Positions 11,161 to 21,647 of a stretch of 64,000 nt of DNA are shown piece by piece. How positions within the stretch are numbered: position 1 is the stretch's first letter; each line of letters starts with the position of its first letter. The notes below the pieces were generated by a model. That model made no database searches. It saw only the letters and a program-made list of their open reading frames with translations, and was not told where the DNA came from. The DNA comes from Lunularia cruciata (taxonomy: Eukaryota; Streptophyta; Marchantiopsida; Lunulariales; Lunulariaceae), in assembly GCA_948567375.1 (NCBI GenBank), contig OX419761.1:13678243-13742242 (forward strand). The letters are read 5' to 3'. The position numbers and the translations under genes were made by a program.

Positions 11161-12955
11161 AAGCGTACTGGTAGGCAACATACCTGGCCCTCACTAGAAT
11201 ACCAACCTGGTCTATAGGAGGCTGTCTCCTCCCAATAGTCAATGCTGAAACCCATGGGATATAACACTGCTCCCCCAACTAGCATATCATATGACTCAGC
11301 TATTGTCGCAATAGCTTGAGCTCTCACCACCGAGCTATCAGTCGGATGACCAGGCTGAACCTAGACAACAAGCTCTCCACGTGTGATGTACTATGTTGAA
11401 CCACCACCTAGAGATGTCTAGATCTGAAATGGACACCTCTCCACATTGGTCTTTCGTAACTCCAGACCGATAACTTCAGCCTTCCCCAACATAAGGGGCT
11501 ATGCACCAAAGTGTAACAAGACTCTATGGTGTATAGACCTTCCTTGAAGGTCCCACCAAACGGAAAATCCCCTCTGGTTATCCAGTAAGACAACACCATG
11601 TGTAAATTGCACTCTCTCAAAGGTCGGTCTAGTTGGCAACTCTTCCAATCTAGCCGCTATTGCTTGCTATAAACCATTGGTCGCTAAACAGATCCCATGC
11701 TTCTCAACCAAGTCAGCTCCACTATCAACCACCTCTGCTCTAGTAGTAGGAACCGCATCATCCCTACTCTCACACAATGTGGCAGCCAATCGGAACACTG
11801 GGGATGGGTCAACTCCCAATGTAAACATATCATTGGCCAAAAACAAAGGACACCGCATAATCAGCTGAGCCACCCCCAACATCATGCTAGACTTAGTCTG
11901 TGTTGTAGCAGGTGGTTGACTAGCAAGCAATCCATCATGTACTCCATCACCACCTGTCACACCTGCACTGGGATGTCTAGGAACCATGGATGTCATCTAC
12001 AATGCCTCAGAAAGCATGAAAGACTAGGGAAGTCTGACCTGTCTCCCAACCTCTCTTCTTTGTGGGTCCAACTCCACTAATGCTCCTCTAGGCTTGGGAG
12101 CACATATTGCATTCCTAGTCACTGCTGCAGATGCATCCATATGTGCTGCTCCGCACATGAAGTCCAAAGCATCTCTATCACCAGCATATGAGGTGGAAGC
12201 CTCAGCACCAAAATCTAATCTCCTCTGAGCAATAGCCATGCTAGCCAATCTCTGCTCCAATTGCTCAATCCAAGTAGCCATAGCTATATCAAAAGTAAGG
12301 GCAGGTAATGCACCTCTACTAGGTTTAGATCTTCTACCACCACCTCTACTACCTTGTCCTCCATGAACTGGAGCTCCTCTACTACTTGCCATAACAACCC
12401 TACCACTCCGTAACTCCGGGTATAGGTCAAAATATCGGTCACTAGTTTGACCAAATCTGTTGCAATGCTCACACTACCTTTGTGTTGGCTGTGATGGACC
12501 TAAGGTATCATGTCCACTACCTTGAGTACACTCTCTCCAATTCTGAGGTCCACCAAAAGTCCAACAAGCAACACCACCACTCATTGGCTATTGCTGACCC
12601 AAAAATGAAGTAAAGGGTCTAACTCCACTAGGCCCTCCACTCGCTCCATAGGATCTAGACTGTCGACCTTGTCCTCAAAAACCAATTGGGTGTGGTGCAC
12701 TCTATTGCACTCTAGAAGAAGTCACAGTTGTGGATGAGATCTCCCTACCAAATCCAAATGTCACCACTCTCTCCTCCATCATGTTGAGCTCAATACGCTC
12801 AGCCAAACCAAAGACTATTGCTAAAGTGGGCAAAGTAGCCTGCAACAACATAGCATCACGAACTCTATGTCGTAACTCCTTGTCCGGTATCCAATACCAA
12901 AACTGGACTGCTTGGGGCTCAGTAACTCCCTAAGTGAAACTGATTAGCCGCATCA
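11161..12955 (-). pseudogene. inverted segment: gag C-terminus, CCHC knuckle and aspartic protease
   Basis: Read on the minus strand from 12955, the segment gives the rest of gag (FWYWIPDKELRHRVRDAM and ERIELNMMEERVV), then a CCHC-like knuckle near 12450-12490 (CEHC kept, His and last Cys changed), a basic Gly/Ser/Arg linker and coil at 12024-12392, and a retropepsin-like region with FGA*PLMLGK near 11490 and VGGAVLYPMGFSIDYW near 11250. These are the parts missing from the plus strand between gag and methyltransferase. The simplest reading is an inversion of about 1.8 kb inside the element. The catalytic Asp of the protease D-S/T-G motif appears replaced by His. Confidence 0.75.
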
Positions 12956-12964
12956 TGCAAGTGT

Positions 12965-14290
12965 ATGCCTTGCGTAGGCTCACTACAGTCCGGGACCATG
13001 GCAGCATCAATTTTAGCTTTCAATGTTGCAGTTACTTGGCCTGGGGATTTGTTGGAAGGGAATGCCCATGCAGAGGATACTCCAGTAGCAAAGGAGATCA
13101 CTTGGATTTGGAGTACAAGTGGGATTGTTCCATCCACCTTGGATGTTCCATTGTGGAGTTCAGAGGAGGCATTGCAACAACATGCAGATCAGTTGGTGCA
13201 ACAGGCTTGGGGTGGAGCCTTCGTACCATCAAGAGATGAGTGTGAGGATAAGCCTCCAAAGTTGATTACTTTGACACCTCTGGATATCACTCTCATTGCT
13301 TGGCAGTATCCAATAGAGGGGATATGTCTATTGGAGTTGTTTGGTAGGATTAACACCGGACTACCTATGGTATTATAGGCGGGTATACGAGTACAGAGGT
13401 ACTTGTATGTAGAGAGAGATGAGATTGCTAGGCAAGTCTCTCTACATCACTTGGCACACTTGGCCTATCGGTATCCGTAATTATTACCAATGTCAACAGT
13501 CAGAGCTTACTAGAAGGCCCTACCAACAGACATTTCCTTACTATGTGTGCATGATCTAGAGAAACATGGGCCTATTCACTTGGTGATTTCTGGATGGCCA
13601 TGTGAGGGACATATACGTGCTGGTAGAGGTTTGGGTCTTTAGGATCCTTGTTCTGGGGTTCTCCAGGTTCATCAGTCAGTTTCTCTAGCTTACCTTTTGG
13701 AGAACGTTCCTTTGATAGGTGATTCTCGCACCAAGGTGGTGGTGAGTACACATCAAGTCCATTCTAAGATAGGACCTGTTGTATTGTTAGATGCAGCCAG
13801 AGTGGGATCACAAGCTCATCGTCTTTGTCTTTGGTGGACAAAACTCTTACCCAGAGAGGTTCTACAACATGCTTATGATGGGATTCAACGACTTGACCAC
13901 ATCCTTGTTGATGATATCTTGGATGTTGGGTGTCAATCTCAGACAATGGTAGTAGCTGATAGGCCACTTATGAAAGTATTGAACCTAGTTGGACAATCTA
14001 GAGCCGCATTTCCCACACTCATGAGTTTCCTAGGCTCTCATGCTTTTTGAGAGAGAGGACCTAGACTTGTTTGGGACTCACAATTACTGGTGGAGCCCAA
14101 TGCCGATGAGAGAGAGAGAAGGTGATGGGTTTTTGCACCGGTATTACCACTGTTCCAGTAGTGTCAAAGGCATCTAGGCGTCAGGTTTTTGGTCAGGCTA
14201 TGGACCTAAACTTTTTGACCTAGATTGTGAGCTTTGGCATGGCAGTGCAGCGTATGATACGCTTGATAGGCATCACCACTCGGACACTTG
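12965..14290 (+). pseudogene. C5-cytosine DNA methyltransferase domain of the retrotransposon
   Basis: The frame at 13260-14050, plus a shifted frame to 14290, shows C5-methyltransferase motifs in order. Motif I (SAM binding) is LELFGRINTGL at 13328-13363. A YVERD-like motif follows near 13415. Motif IV is the PC with catalytic Cys codon at 13601-13603. Motif VI is ENV at 13700-13708. Motif VIII is AHRLCLWWT at 13814-13840. Motifs IX/X read ADERER...MGFCTG...RRQVFGQAMDLN at 14100-14220. The DAxxVG-x-AHR form recalls DNMT3/DRM-type enzymes. The family transfers methyl groups from S-adenosylmethionine to cytosine C5. Here five in-frame stops (about 13375, 13480, 13513, 13642, 14048) and a frameshift near 14105 make it inactive. 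It lies between protease and RT of the element. Confidence 0.85.
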
Positions 14291-14680
14291 TGAGCCTTGT
14301 GCCTATCAAGACGATTTAGGCACATGTTGGGGGCAATGGACCAAGTGGACATGGTATTCTTAGGACATAGCCAATAGCTACTAGGAGAGTGGTCTACTTG
14401 GAGTCCATCCAGGTGAGCGTGGGCTACTTGGATTACACCCTTTGTCCACTTGGGATGCAACTAGAGGACATGTGAAGCTTACAGCCAGAGTGGAGGGATC
14501 TTTTCACATAGAGGTTGGGACCTCTAGTGATCAAGAGCATGACATTATTGCTCCCCAAGGGCCTAGTGTAGCAGCCAGTTAGTACGTCTTCCACTCCTAC
14601 TACAGTTACAAAGGATACTTGGGAGCCAAATCTTGGACCCAAGCTTATTGGAGAGGAAAGACATAGGGTTTGGAGGTTCT
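14290..14680 (+). other. linker between methyltransferase and reverse transcriptase
   Basis: The frame is interrupted and no domain is recognised. It probably encoded a spacer of the polyprotein; a frame shared with RT becomes readable from about 14600. Confidence 0.4.
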
Positions 14681-16065
14681 TGAAGAGCCACACGAGTTGT
14701 TTTGCCTTCAGTATGAAGGATTTGGGTGCTCTGAAGGGACTTGGTATATGGATTGAGCTGACTAGCAATACACCAGTTTTCCGACGTCTTTATCGATATA
14801 GTGAGATGGAGAGGACATTGATTGAGAGACAGAGTAGTGACCTTTTTGAGGTTGGTTTGGTGGAGATTTCACATGGAGAGTATGCATCAGCAATAGTGAT
14901 GCCAGCCAAGAAGGATATGCATGGCAACTACACAGATAGGCGGATGTGTGGAGATTACCATCCTATTAACCAACAGACCAGGGCTGATCGGTATGCCATG
15001 CCTACACTGGAGGAGATTTTTGATGCAATTGGGTATGGAAAGGTCTTCAATACTTTGGATCTTCAAGAAAGATATCATCAATTGCCAATCAAGGAGGAGG
15101 ATAAGTCCAAGACAACATTTTGGGCTATTGATCCTCACGGTAAGGATGTGTTCTATCAGTGGAGGTTCTAACCATTTGGGTTAAAGAACGCACCTGTTGA
15201 GTTCTAGAGGGTCATGGATAGGATCCTAGCTAGATTGAATTTTTCTTGGTGCTATATTGATGACATTTTGGTCTATAGCACTATTGTGGAGGAGCATGAG
15301 AGACAATTGTTGGAGGTATTTGAGAGGTTAAGATCTCATGGACTCAAATTACATCTTGGGAAGTGTAGGTTCTTCCACAAGTAGGTTGAGTATTTGGGTC
15401 ACACTATCTACCCCGGAGGACTTGGTGTTCAGCAGACCAAGGTGGAGGCTATTGCACGTATTCCTTGGCCTATGGATGTGAGCAGAGTGCGAGCATTCCT
15501 TGGATTGGTAAACTTCTATAGCCGCTATGTTAGAGGATTTAGTGACATTGCCAAGGCCTTGATGAAGCTGACCAAGCTTACACATGAGTGGTGTTGGGGA
15601 GATGAGCATGAGAGAGCTTTTGTGGAGCTCAAGGAGAGGTTGACATCTGCTCCTATTTTGAGGTGACCTATTAGAGGACGACCATTTTAGGTTCATACTG
15701 ATTGGAGTATGTTGGGGATTAGAGCAATGCCCACCCAACATGATGATGAGGAGAAGGAGTTTGCGGTGGTCTATGCTAGTTGCTCCAACAATTCAGCAAA
15801 GGTGAACTATAGTTCATATGAGGGAGAGTGCTTGGCAGCAGTTTGGGCAGTAACACATTTCCGATGTTACCTATTTGGTAACCCCTTCACTCTCATCATT
15901 GATCATCAGCCACTGAAGTGGTTGATGGAATCCCGACAAGCTTTCAGGAAGCTTGCACGATGGGCTCTGATTTTACAGGAGTATGATTTCACGGTTGTTC
16001 ACAAAACGAGAGTGGTGAACCGTGATGCAGATGGGTTGAGTAGAAACCCATGTCCCAGCTAGTAG
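14680..16065 (+). pseudogene. reverse transcriptase and RNase H of the methyltransferase-bearing element
   Basis: One reading frame with several stops gives Ty3/gypsy RT: CGDYHPIN and MPTLEEIFD blocks, TLDLQERYHQLPI, PFGLKNAPVEF, and the catalytic YIDD at 15253-15264. RNase H follows with TD at about 15700, GECLAAVWAV near 15825, IIDHQPLKWL near 15897 and a final RDADGLSR near 16020, matching the DEDD carboxylates. Stops near 15169, 15205, 15381, 15664 and 15688 show decay. The family copies the RNA genome into DNA and degrades the RNA strand. Confidence 0.9.
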
Positions 16066-16419
16066 GATCAAACCGGAGCATGTTGGCATGGTGAGACAGA
16101 TGAGAAGATGGTGTCAGGTTGGCATGCATCGGCCTTTCTGTGTATATTTTTAGAGGCTTTGGTGGTATCTCTCTCAGCGCATACAAGAGGAGTTATTGAG
16201 GTCATAGATCCAAAGAGTGAAGATATTGGTATAGTTCAGCGAGACATTCATGATGATGTCTTAGTGATTGACTATCTTTGCACTGGTGTTGTGGGTGGCA
16301 TAGTTGGGGCCAAGGAGAGAGACCATATTCTTCAGCAAGCCAAACGGTTCAGATTGGAGAATAGACACCTTATGCGTGTATGGGAGGATGGTAGAGTGTG
16401 AGTAGTACCACTTCCATCT

Positions 16420-17340
16420 TAGAGACCACAGTTGGTCCGTCATGCTCATGAGGAGCTAGGACATTTTGGAGTAAAGTATACATATAGCTTACTCCAGAGT
16501 CATTATTGGTGGCGCGATATGCAGACCGAGGTACACCAATTTGTTGCCAAATGTGTGGTTTGTGACCGAGTTAGAGCATCATTCAATGCTCCTACGCCAT
16601 AGTTACACCCATTACCTATCATGGGATTGGGTTACCATTGGAGTTTGGACTTTGCTAGACCTTTACCGCTGACTGTGAGACATCATCAGTATGTTTTGGT
16701 GATGGTGGAGCACTTCTCCAAGTGGATTGAGTTGGTGGCATTTCCTGACAAGTCTAGTGAAGGGACAGCTTACTTGTTCCTGGATCAAGTTCTTAGTCAT
16801 TTTGGTGCACAAGTTGAGGTTTTGACTGATCAAGGTATAGAGTTCTTGGGGGAGTTTTAGGTCTTGTGTGACAAGGCTTTTGATTGATCATCATAATACA
16901 TCCCAAGATCACCCTAAGGCAGATGGCTTAGCAGAGAGAGTGGTTTAGATGGTGAAGAGAGGATTGCAAAAGCATGGTTTGCACAAAGGCCACTTAGGAG
17001 ATTGGGATCTCTAGTTACTTTGTTTGGCCATGGGCTATTGGTTCAGCCGGCAAGCCTCCTTATCATCCTTCTCTCCATACTTTCTACTCTATGGACAAGA
17101 TCCAAATTTACTTGTAGCCATTCGTCAAGATGCTACTATAGTTTTGGACTTGGATGACCTTGATGTATAGATGAGCACATGTTCTCAGCAGGCAGAGATC
17201 TTTTGGAGAGTGATGCCAATGGCCTTTGAGAACTTGGCAATTGCTCCACATAGAGATAATTTATGCTATGCTACCATTCAAGGAGGAGGTTATAGACCTT
17301 TGATCAGTTGATTTCATCCAAGAGACTATGTATGTCTATA
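16420..17340 (+). pseudogene. integrase of the methyltransferase-bearing element
   Basis: The HHCC zinc finger is seen as HAHEELGHFG near 16440 and CVVC at 16551-16562. The catalytic core gives SLDFARPLP (first Asp, near 16640), VLTDQG (second Asp, near 16820) and, after a frameshift near 16880, DGLAERVV (Glu, near 16925-16945). A WFSRQASL segment and an FYLLYGQDP-like block follow, as in Ty3 integrases. It inserts the cDNA into host chromatin. Several stops and at least one shift make it non-functional. Confidence 0.85.
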
Positions 17341-17353
17341 GCAGACATCACCG

Positions 17354-17700
17354 ATGACACTTGATGTTTTGACAGGCCGCACTATCTTGAGAGTGCGTGA
17401 GGTTTTGCCATCTGGAGTCCATGTGTTAGAAGGACGTGATGTTTGGAAGGATCATGTGTGCAATTCTGTGCCATACCACCTCCCAAACATTGATGGTACT
17501 ATGGACCCAAGCTTGGCACTTGTGCGTGCAGGCTTGAGGTGTATGTTATGTGGCTCTTCTGGTGGAGCTACTACTATGTTAGTGTGTGATAGCTGTTTGA
17601 GAAGATGGCATATGGCATGTGTGACTCCTCTCCTCATGGTGGTTCCTCAGGTATAGTGATTATGTCCTAGATGTATTTGACCTTTAGCTAGTTCATTCTT
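17354..17700 (+). pseudogene. integrase C-terminal region with PHD finger
   Basis: After the integrase core the frame gives a small beta-rich region (LTGRTILRVREV...VHVLEGRDVWKDHV) where chromoviruses carry a GPY/F module, and then a zinc-binding PHD finger: CMLC at 17540, MLVCDSC near 17578, WHMAC near 17607, VP near 17641 and CPRC at about 17667-17678. The Cys4-His-Cys3 ligand order is intact except for two stop codons before CPRC. PHD fingers read histone H3 tails, commonly K4 methylation state. It replaces the chromodomain seen in the neighbouring chromovirus and may have targeted integration, which is inference. Confidence 0.8.
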
Positions 17701-17848
17701 TATATGGTATAGATTGCAGACAAGCGACTAACAATAGGGCTCCATAGCACTCGGCCTCTTGATCTTTGCCCATTATAGGGTATACCATATATTAGAGTAG
17801 ATGGCTATCTAGAGTTAGAGGGACCTAACCGCTAGCTAGGGGAGCAAT

Positions 17849-18388
17849 TGTGGCACTTTAGAGCCTATGTATGACTTATGTGTGAGTTGTGCTTCTATAA
17901 TGTATGATGTTGATAGCAATGTATATACGCACGACAATTGTCACAGCATTTGTAGTGTTGCATCTAGATTGCTTGGACACTGGAGTTGTAGTGATAGTAG
18001 TTAGAGTTATTTCAGTAGTTTCTTAAGGACTACTTTCCGATGGTTAGATTTTGTATTTGGGGTATTGATTTCACGGTAGAGCCCATCGTCACTTTGCACC
18101 ATTTGCACCGTCAAGTGTGCCATCAGCGGGACCGTTAGGGTTCAAACCTAGCTCGAGTCCAGGGGGTATACTTTCAAAGTGCAGCTCCAGAGAGCTCACT
18201 TATCTGATGTTGAGCCTTTGAGTTCCTAGCTATGGTGGATAGAGGCCGGTGAACATCACTTGGATTCTCTATGTTGGAGTGAGTGTGGCTTGATTGTAAT
18301 TAGTGCCCAATTGTTGGCAGTTTATAGAGTGACAGATCAAGTACTGATCTAAGTTGAGTTGAGTTGAGAGTGGTAAACAATATGATTA
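17849..18388 (+). mobile_element. 3' LTR of the methyltransferase-bearing element
   Basis: It begins TGTGGCAC directly after a purine tract (CTAGGGGAGCAAT, 17836-17848) that fits a polypurine tract. From 17939 it aligns with the 5' LTR. Its first 90 bp are absent from the truncated 5' LTR. Confidence 0.78.
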
Positions 18389-18500
18389 TTGTGGCACTTT
18401 AGAGCCTATGTATGACTTATGTGTGAGTTGTGCTTCTATAGTGTATGATGTTGGCAGTAATGTATGTTGTGTAGCAATGTATATATGCACAACACATTCA
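18389..18500 (+). repeat. partial second copy of the LTR start
   Basis: The first 90 bp of the 3' LTR (TGTGGCACTTTAGAGCC onward) recur immediately after that LTR ends, with a small insertion near 18455. This is a head-to-tail partial LTR, perhaps from unequal recombination or insertion into another copy. Confidence 0.7.
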
Positions 18501-19207
18501 ATACAATGTTCACCAATATCAAGAAAGAGCTATGCAATAAGGTAGAAGATTCCTTCACTAAAGAGACATGAGTAACAATTGGAGCCTCAGCTTGTGTAAG
18601 GACCTAACTAGTCAAGCAATCATGGCATCCTTTATGCAATCATTCAAGCCCCAATGCACAAGTAACAAAGCATCAACCAAAAAATAATCTTTAAGTATCT
18701 ATACCAAGGAGAGAAATTGAATTGGAGCCAAATGTTCCACTTCTACACTTTCCAAATAGTTTGAGATATGAAAGAAGATTATGGGCCTTCATCACTTCCT
18801 TCATAGTGCATTTTTACATAGTTATGAACTTACTTACAAACAAAGAGAGGAAGAGGTTCCCAAGTCATTATCCATCAGGTGTTATCTTGTATTTGCAACC
18901 CAAAGATGTGGCATTCATGAAGTCCCTTTCAGTGATAGACAAACAATGCAAGCAGACAAGTAAGGTTGTAGAGGCAATACAATAACCCATGAAGAAGAGA
19001 AGAAGCTTCTTGATACCTTGTGAAGCCATTGACAAAAGCTCTAAAGAGGATACAATATATAGAGGCAAAAGATGAAGATAAAGTGTAAGATGATAAACTT
19101 TACTTTGAAAGAATTGGTGTCAAACACATAATCTAAATATAAGGACCCAAAAGAAGCAAAGTCAACACCCTCTCCTAAAAATTCAACACCTAAATAAGAT
19201 TTGGTGA
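18500..19207. other. no recognisable gene
   Basis: AT-rich sequence between two retrotransposons. A frame at 18722-18985 is open for 87 codons but shows no known motif and overlaps a frame on the other strand. Confidence 0.5.
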
Positions 19208-19212
19208 ACATG

Positions 19213-19954
19213 TGTAATACCAAGGGTTAGCCATATGATCTAGATGTGAAATTTGGTTTGGTAACATCTAGAATGATGTTATACATGATGGTCAAAATAG
19301 ATCAGATAGAAGTATCACCAAAAGAGTACTTCTACTAATAGGGCAGAAACCGAAATAGACTTGAGAACCTTAGAACCAATAGCTAGACATATGATTTAAA
19401 GGTGAGAATTGGTTTGGTAACATCTGGAAGGATGTTACACATGATGGACTAAACAGATCAGAAAGAGGTATCACCAAGAGGGGACTTCTACTAATAGAGT
19501 AGGAATCGAAATATGCCTGAAATCTTTAAAGGCAATTTCGGAGGCCTAAACGGATGAATTAGGCCTCAAAAATGTGCAGAATCCCCCCCCCCTTACGGAG
19601 GAAAGGCTGGCATTCCCTCCCCCCTGGTTTGTCTCGTCAAGAGCTTTCCAACGGTACCTTACTCATGTGATTCTGAGATTCATACAAGAAGATTCCCTAA
19701 AAGTTTCCCCCCGGTCAAAGCTCGTTTGACCAACCAGATAGGACCTAGACCAGACAGGTCACCCATCCAAGTAAGTTATCCAAGGGTGGAGCTTGCTGAC
19801 ATGTCACCTATCTGTGTCCCTAATCCTATGGTGGAGTTTCCTTGTAGGAGATCCTCTTTGTCTATATAATAAAGAGAAGGTGCTCCCTTGGGGCATCGAA
19901 TGTTTGAGTGTGCAATCTGTGTTTTCTCTCTTCTCTTGTCCTCAGAGTATTACA
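19213..19954 (+). mobile_element. 5' LTR (742 bp)
   Basis: It starts TGTAATACC and ends TATTACA. A TATA-like CTATATAATAAA lies near 19862. It contains an internal direct duplication with a 156-bp offset (GGTTTGGTAACATCT at 19255 and 19411) and a C-homopolymer near 19585 that differs in length from the 3' LTR. Confidence 0.97.
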
Positions 19955-19955
19955 A

Positions 19956-19967
19956 TGGTATCAGAGC
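19956..19967 (+). promoter_or_regulatory. primer-binding site, initiator methionine tRNA
   Basis: TGGTATCAGAGC, one base after the LTR end, is the standard plant retrotransposon site complementary to the 3' end of tRNA-iMet and primes minus-strand DNA synthesis. Confidence 0.95.
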
Positions 19968-20094
19968 GAGTGTTTTAGTCCAAGAGAGTGGATCACCCCT
20001 CTTGGAATAGCACGAACTACTGAAACTGAGTAATTCGAGGTGGAGAACATAGAGTAATCACTAGACTTAGGAAGGACTTTAGAGAGCGGAGGGG

Positions 20095-20524
20095 ATGGAT
20101 GCGCCGGGGGGACAATTTCCCGCACCTAGCTTTCCATTCTCAAACCCATTCCACATCAAGGTTATGTACATCCAGCGTGAGCAGATGAGAGTATTGCTAG
20201 TTTATCACTTTGGTGCGGAATTCATGGACAGAGTGATGAACTCACCAAACCCGGTGATTCTACCTGTGGTGATATATGACAAAGAGTGGGATTTGACGAT
20301 CTACATTCTATTATGATAATATGGATATGAATGTCCCAAATCCTCTCCCTTTCAACACTCAAGTAGAAATCCGTTATGTAGTGAGGCCGAAATTGAGGTT
20401 TAGAGATTTTGTGGTTAGGAATTTTGGTGAGGAGTATTATCAACGAGTGATAGCTTCTGAGGTCCCAATGGTAGTTCCGATAGTTTGTGCGCCTTCCAGA
20501 GTGATTATATTAACTCTGTATTGA
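20095..20524 (+). pseudogene. two leader reading frames upstream of gag, related to each other
   Basis: Frames at 20095-20316 (ATG start) and 20321-20524 lie head to tail in different phases. Their products of 73 and 67 residues share a pattern: a hydrophobic-basic stretch, FG-x-E-x3-RV, x2-S-x2-P and a closing PVV or PIV. This looks like one short domain duplicated in tandem. No known family is recognised. They may be an N-terminal extension of gag broken by frameshifts, or accessory peptides. Confidence 0.5.
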
Positions 20525-20558
20525 AGTAGACGTTAGCAATTGGGGTGTTGCAGGAACC

Positions 20559-21647
20559 ATGGATCCGCAGTTGCAAGAGCTCGTGCAAGGAATGCAAGGG
20601 ATGTTGAATGAATTTCGAGAGATAAAGATGACCATGGAGACATTGCAAAGTCAAGTGTAGATCCTCAGGAACAATCAAGCCATGCAAGAAGAAGAGCCGG
20701 CTCAAAACCCAGTACTTGCGACTGAAGTACTTGGAGAGGCACCCGTGCCTACGAACCCTATCAACGATGAAGCCACATTGCTACTCCGGATGAAGAAGAC
20801 CTGCAACATCGAGCCTTACAAAGGGCAGCGTACGATGGGAGTAGTGGAGAATTGGATCTCGAGAATGAATCGATATTTTCGATTGTTCTCAACAGAGATC
20901 ACAGAGTATGCTGTAGGCGTGTTTGCATGTGGGTACTTGACCGATAAAGCCCTCACATGGTATGATGCTTGGGAACGATCCATGCTGGCAGAGAGAAGGG
21001 AGGTCACATGGACAACAATGCAAGAAGGACTGCTCAAGAATTTCCAGTCGGTGGATTCTATGCAGATGGCTCAAACCCGACTATGGGGATTGAGATAGAA
21101 GAATAGCATACAAGAGTATGTGGAGGCGAATCTGGATCTACAAGTTGCAATTACCGACATGAGTCCAGTAGAGGCTCTTGACAATTTCAAACGAGGGTTG
21201 AAAGAGCGGATTCGCCAAGAAGTCATGGTGCAAAACCCTCGCACGGTATTTGAAGCTATTGCTTGTGCGTAGAGAATAGCCGGAGCATTAGGTGGAGGTG
21301 AAGGAGTAGTTCCACCTCAACATTATCGGGCAGAAATGCCACACATGGGTGGACCAATACCGATGGAATTGGGTAACCTTCGATTCCGGGATCGAGGAGC
21401 ACGGCCGCTTCAAGGAGAGCGGGGACGGGTAGAAGAACAAAGAGATGGAGTCCCACGAGGAGAAGGGACTCGAGGAGAACAACGCCGTTGTTACAATTGT
21501 GGCCGTATTGGGCATATATCTACCAATTGTTGCACTCGTTTCCCTAGAGGCCCTCGGCCTTCATACATGCGATCTTTGAACAACATGGAGAGGCACATTG
21601 AAGAGGAGGAGGTGGAAACCACTTCGGAAAACAAAGATCGCCAGTAA
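20559..21647 (+). pseudogene. gag of the chromovirus
   Basis: ATG at 20559 opens a frame of 362 codons plus TAA. The N-terminus is coiled-coil-like (LQELVQGMQGMLNEFREIK), followed by a retrotrans-gag capsid region (VENWISRMNRYFRLF near 20850, ALTWYDAWE near 20950). A CCHC zinc knuckle CYNCGRIGHISTNC lies near 21491-21532 and is followed by a basic tail. Gag packages genomic RNA. TAG stops at 20658, 21096 and 21270 interrupt it; each is one C-to-T change from CAG. The family's pol overlaps its end in the -1 frame. Confidence 0.92.

Larger units (their letters stand above)
7977..18388 (+). mobile_element. Ty3/gypsy retrotransposon carrying DNA methyltransferase and PHD finger (decayed)
   Basis: Two similar LTRs (7977-8416 and 17849-18388) bound an internal region coding, after undoing a later inversion, for gag, CCHC knuckle, protease, C5-DNA methyltransferase, reverse transcriptase, RNase H, integrase and a PHD finger. 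All frames carry stops or shifts. A solo LTR of another family (9750-10489) sits inside gag, and 11161-12955 is inverted. The methyltransferase is collinear with its neighbours on the plus strand and lies between protease and RT, so it is part of the element and not a host gene hit by it. RT order and integrase after RNase H place it in Ty3/gypsy. Confidence 0.82.

Noticed and set aside
10835-11278. Overlapping frames on both strands near 11000
   Set aside because: The plus-strand frame fits gag to about 11160; the minus-strand frame at 10973-11278 mixes protease codons with antisense gag across the inversion breakpoint and is not one gene.
13764-13967. Minus-strand frame of 67 codons inside the methyltransferase region
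   Set aside because: It is antisense to well-defined methyltransferase motifs VI to VIII and shows no motif of its own.
19793-19978. Open frame within the LTR, recurring at 25666
   Set aside because: The same short frame occurs in both LTRs of the element and in a solo LTR; it covers the promoter and R region and has no codon conservation.
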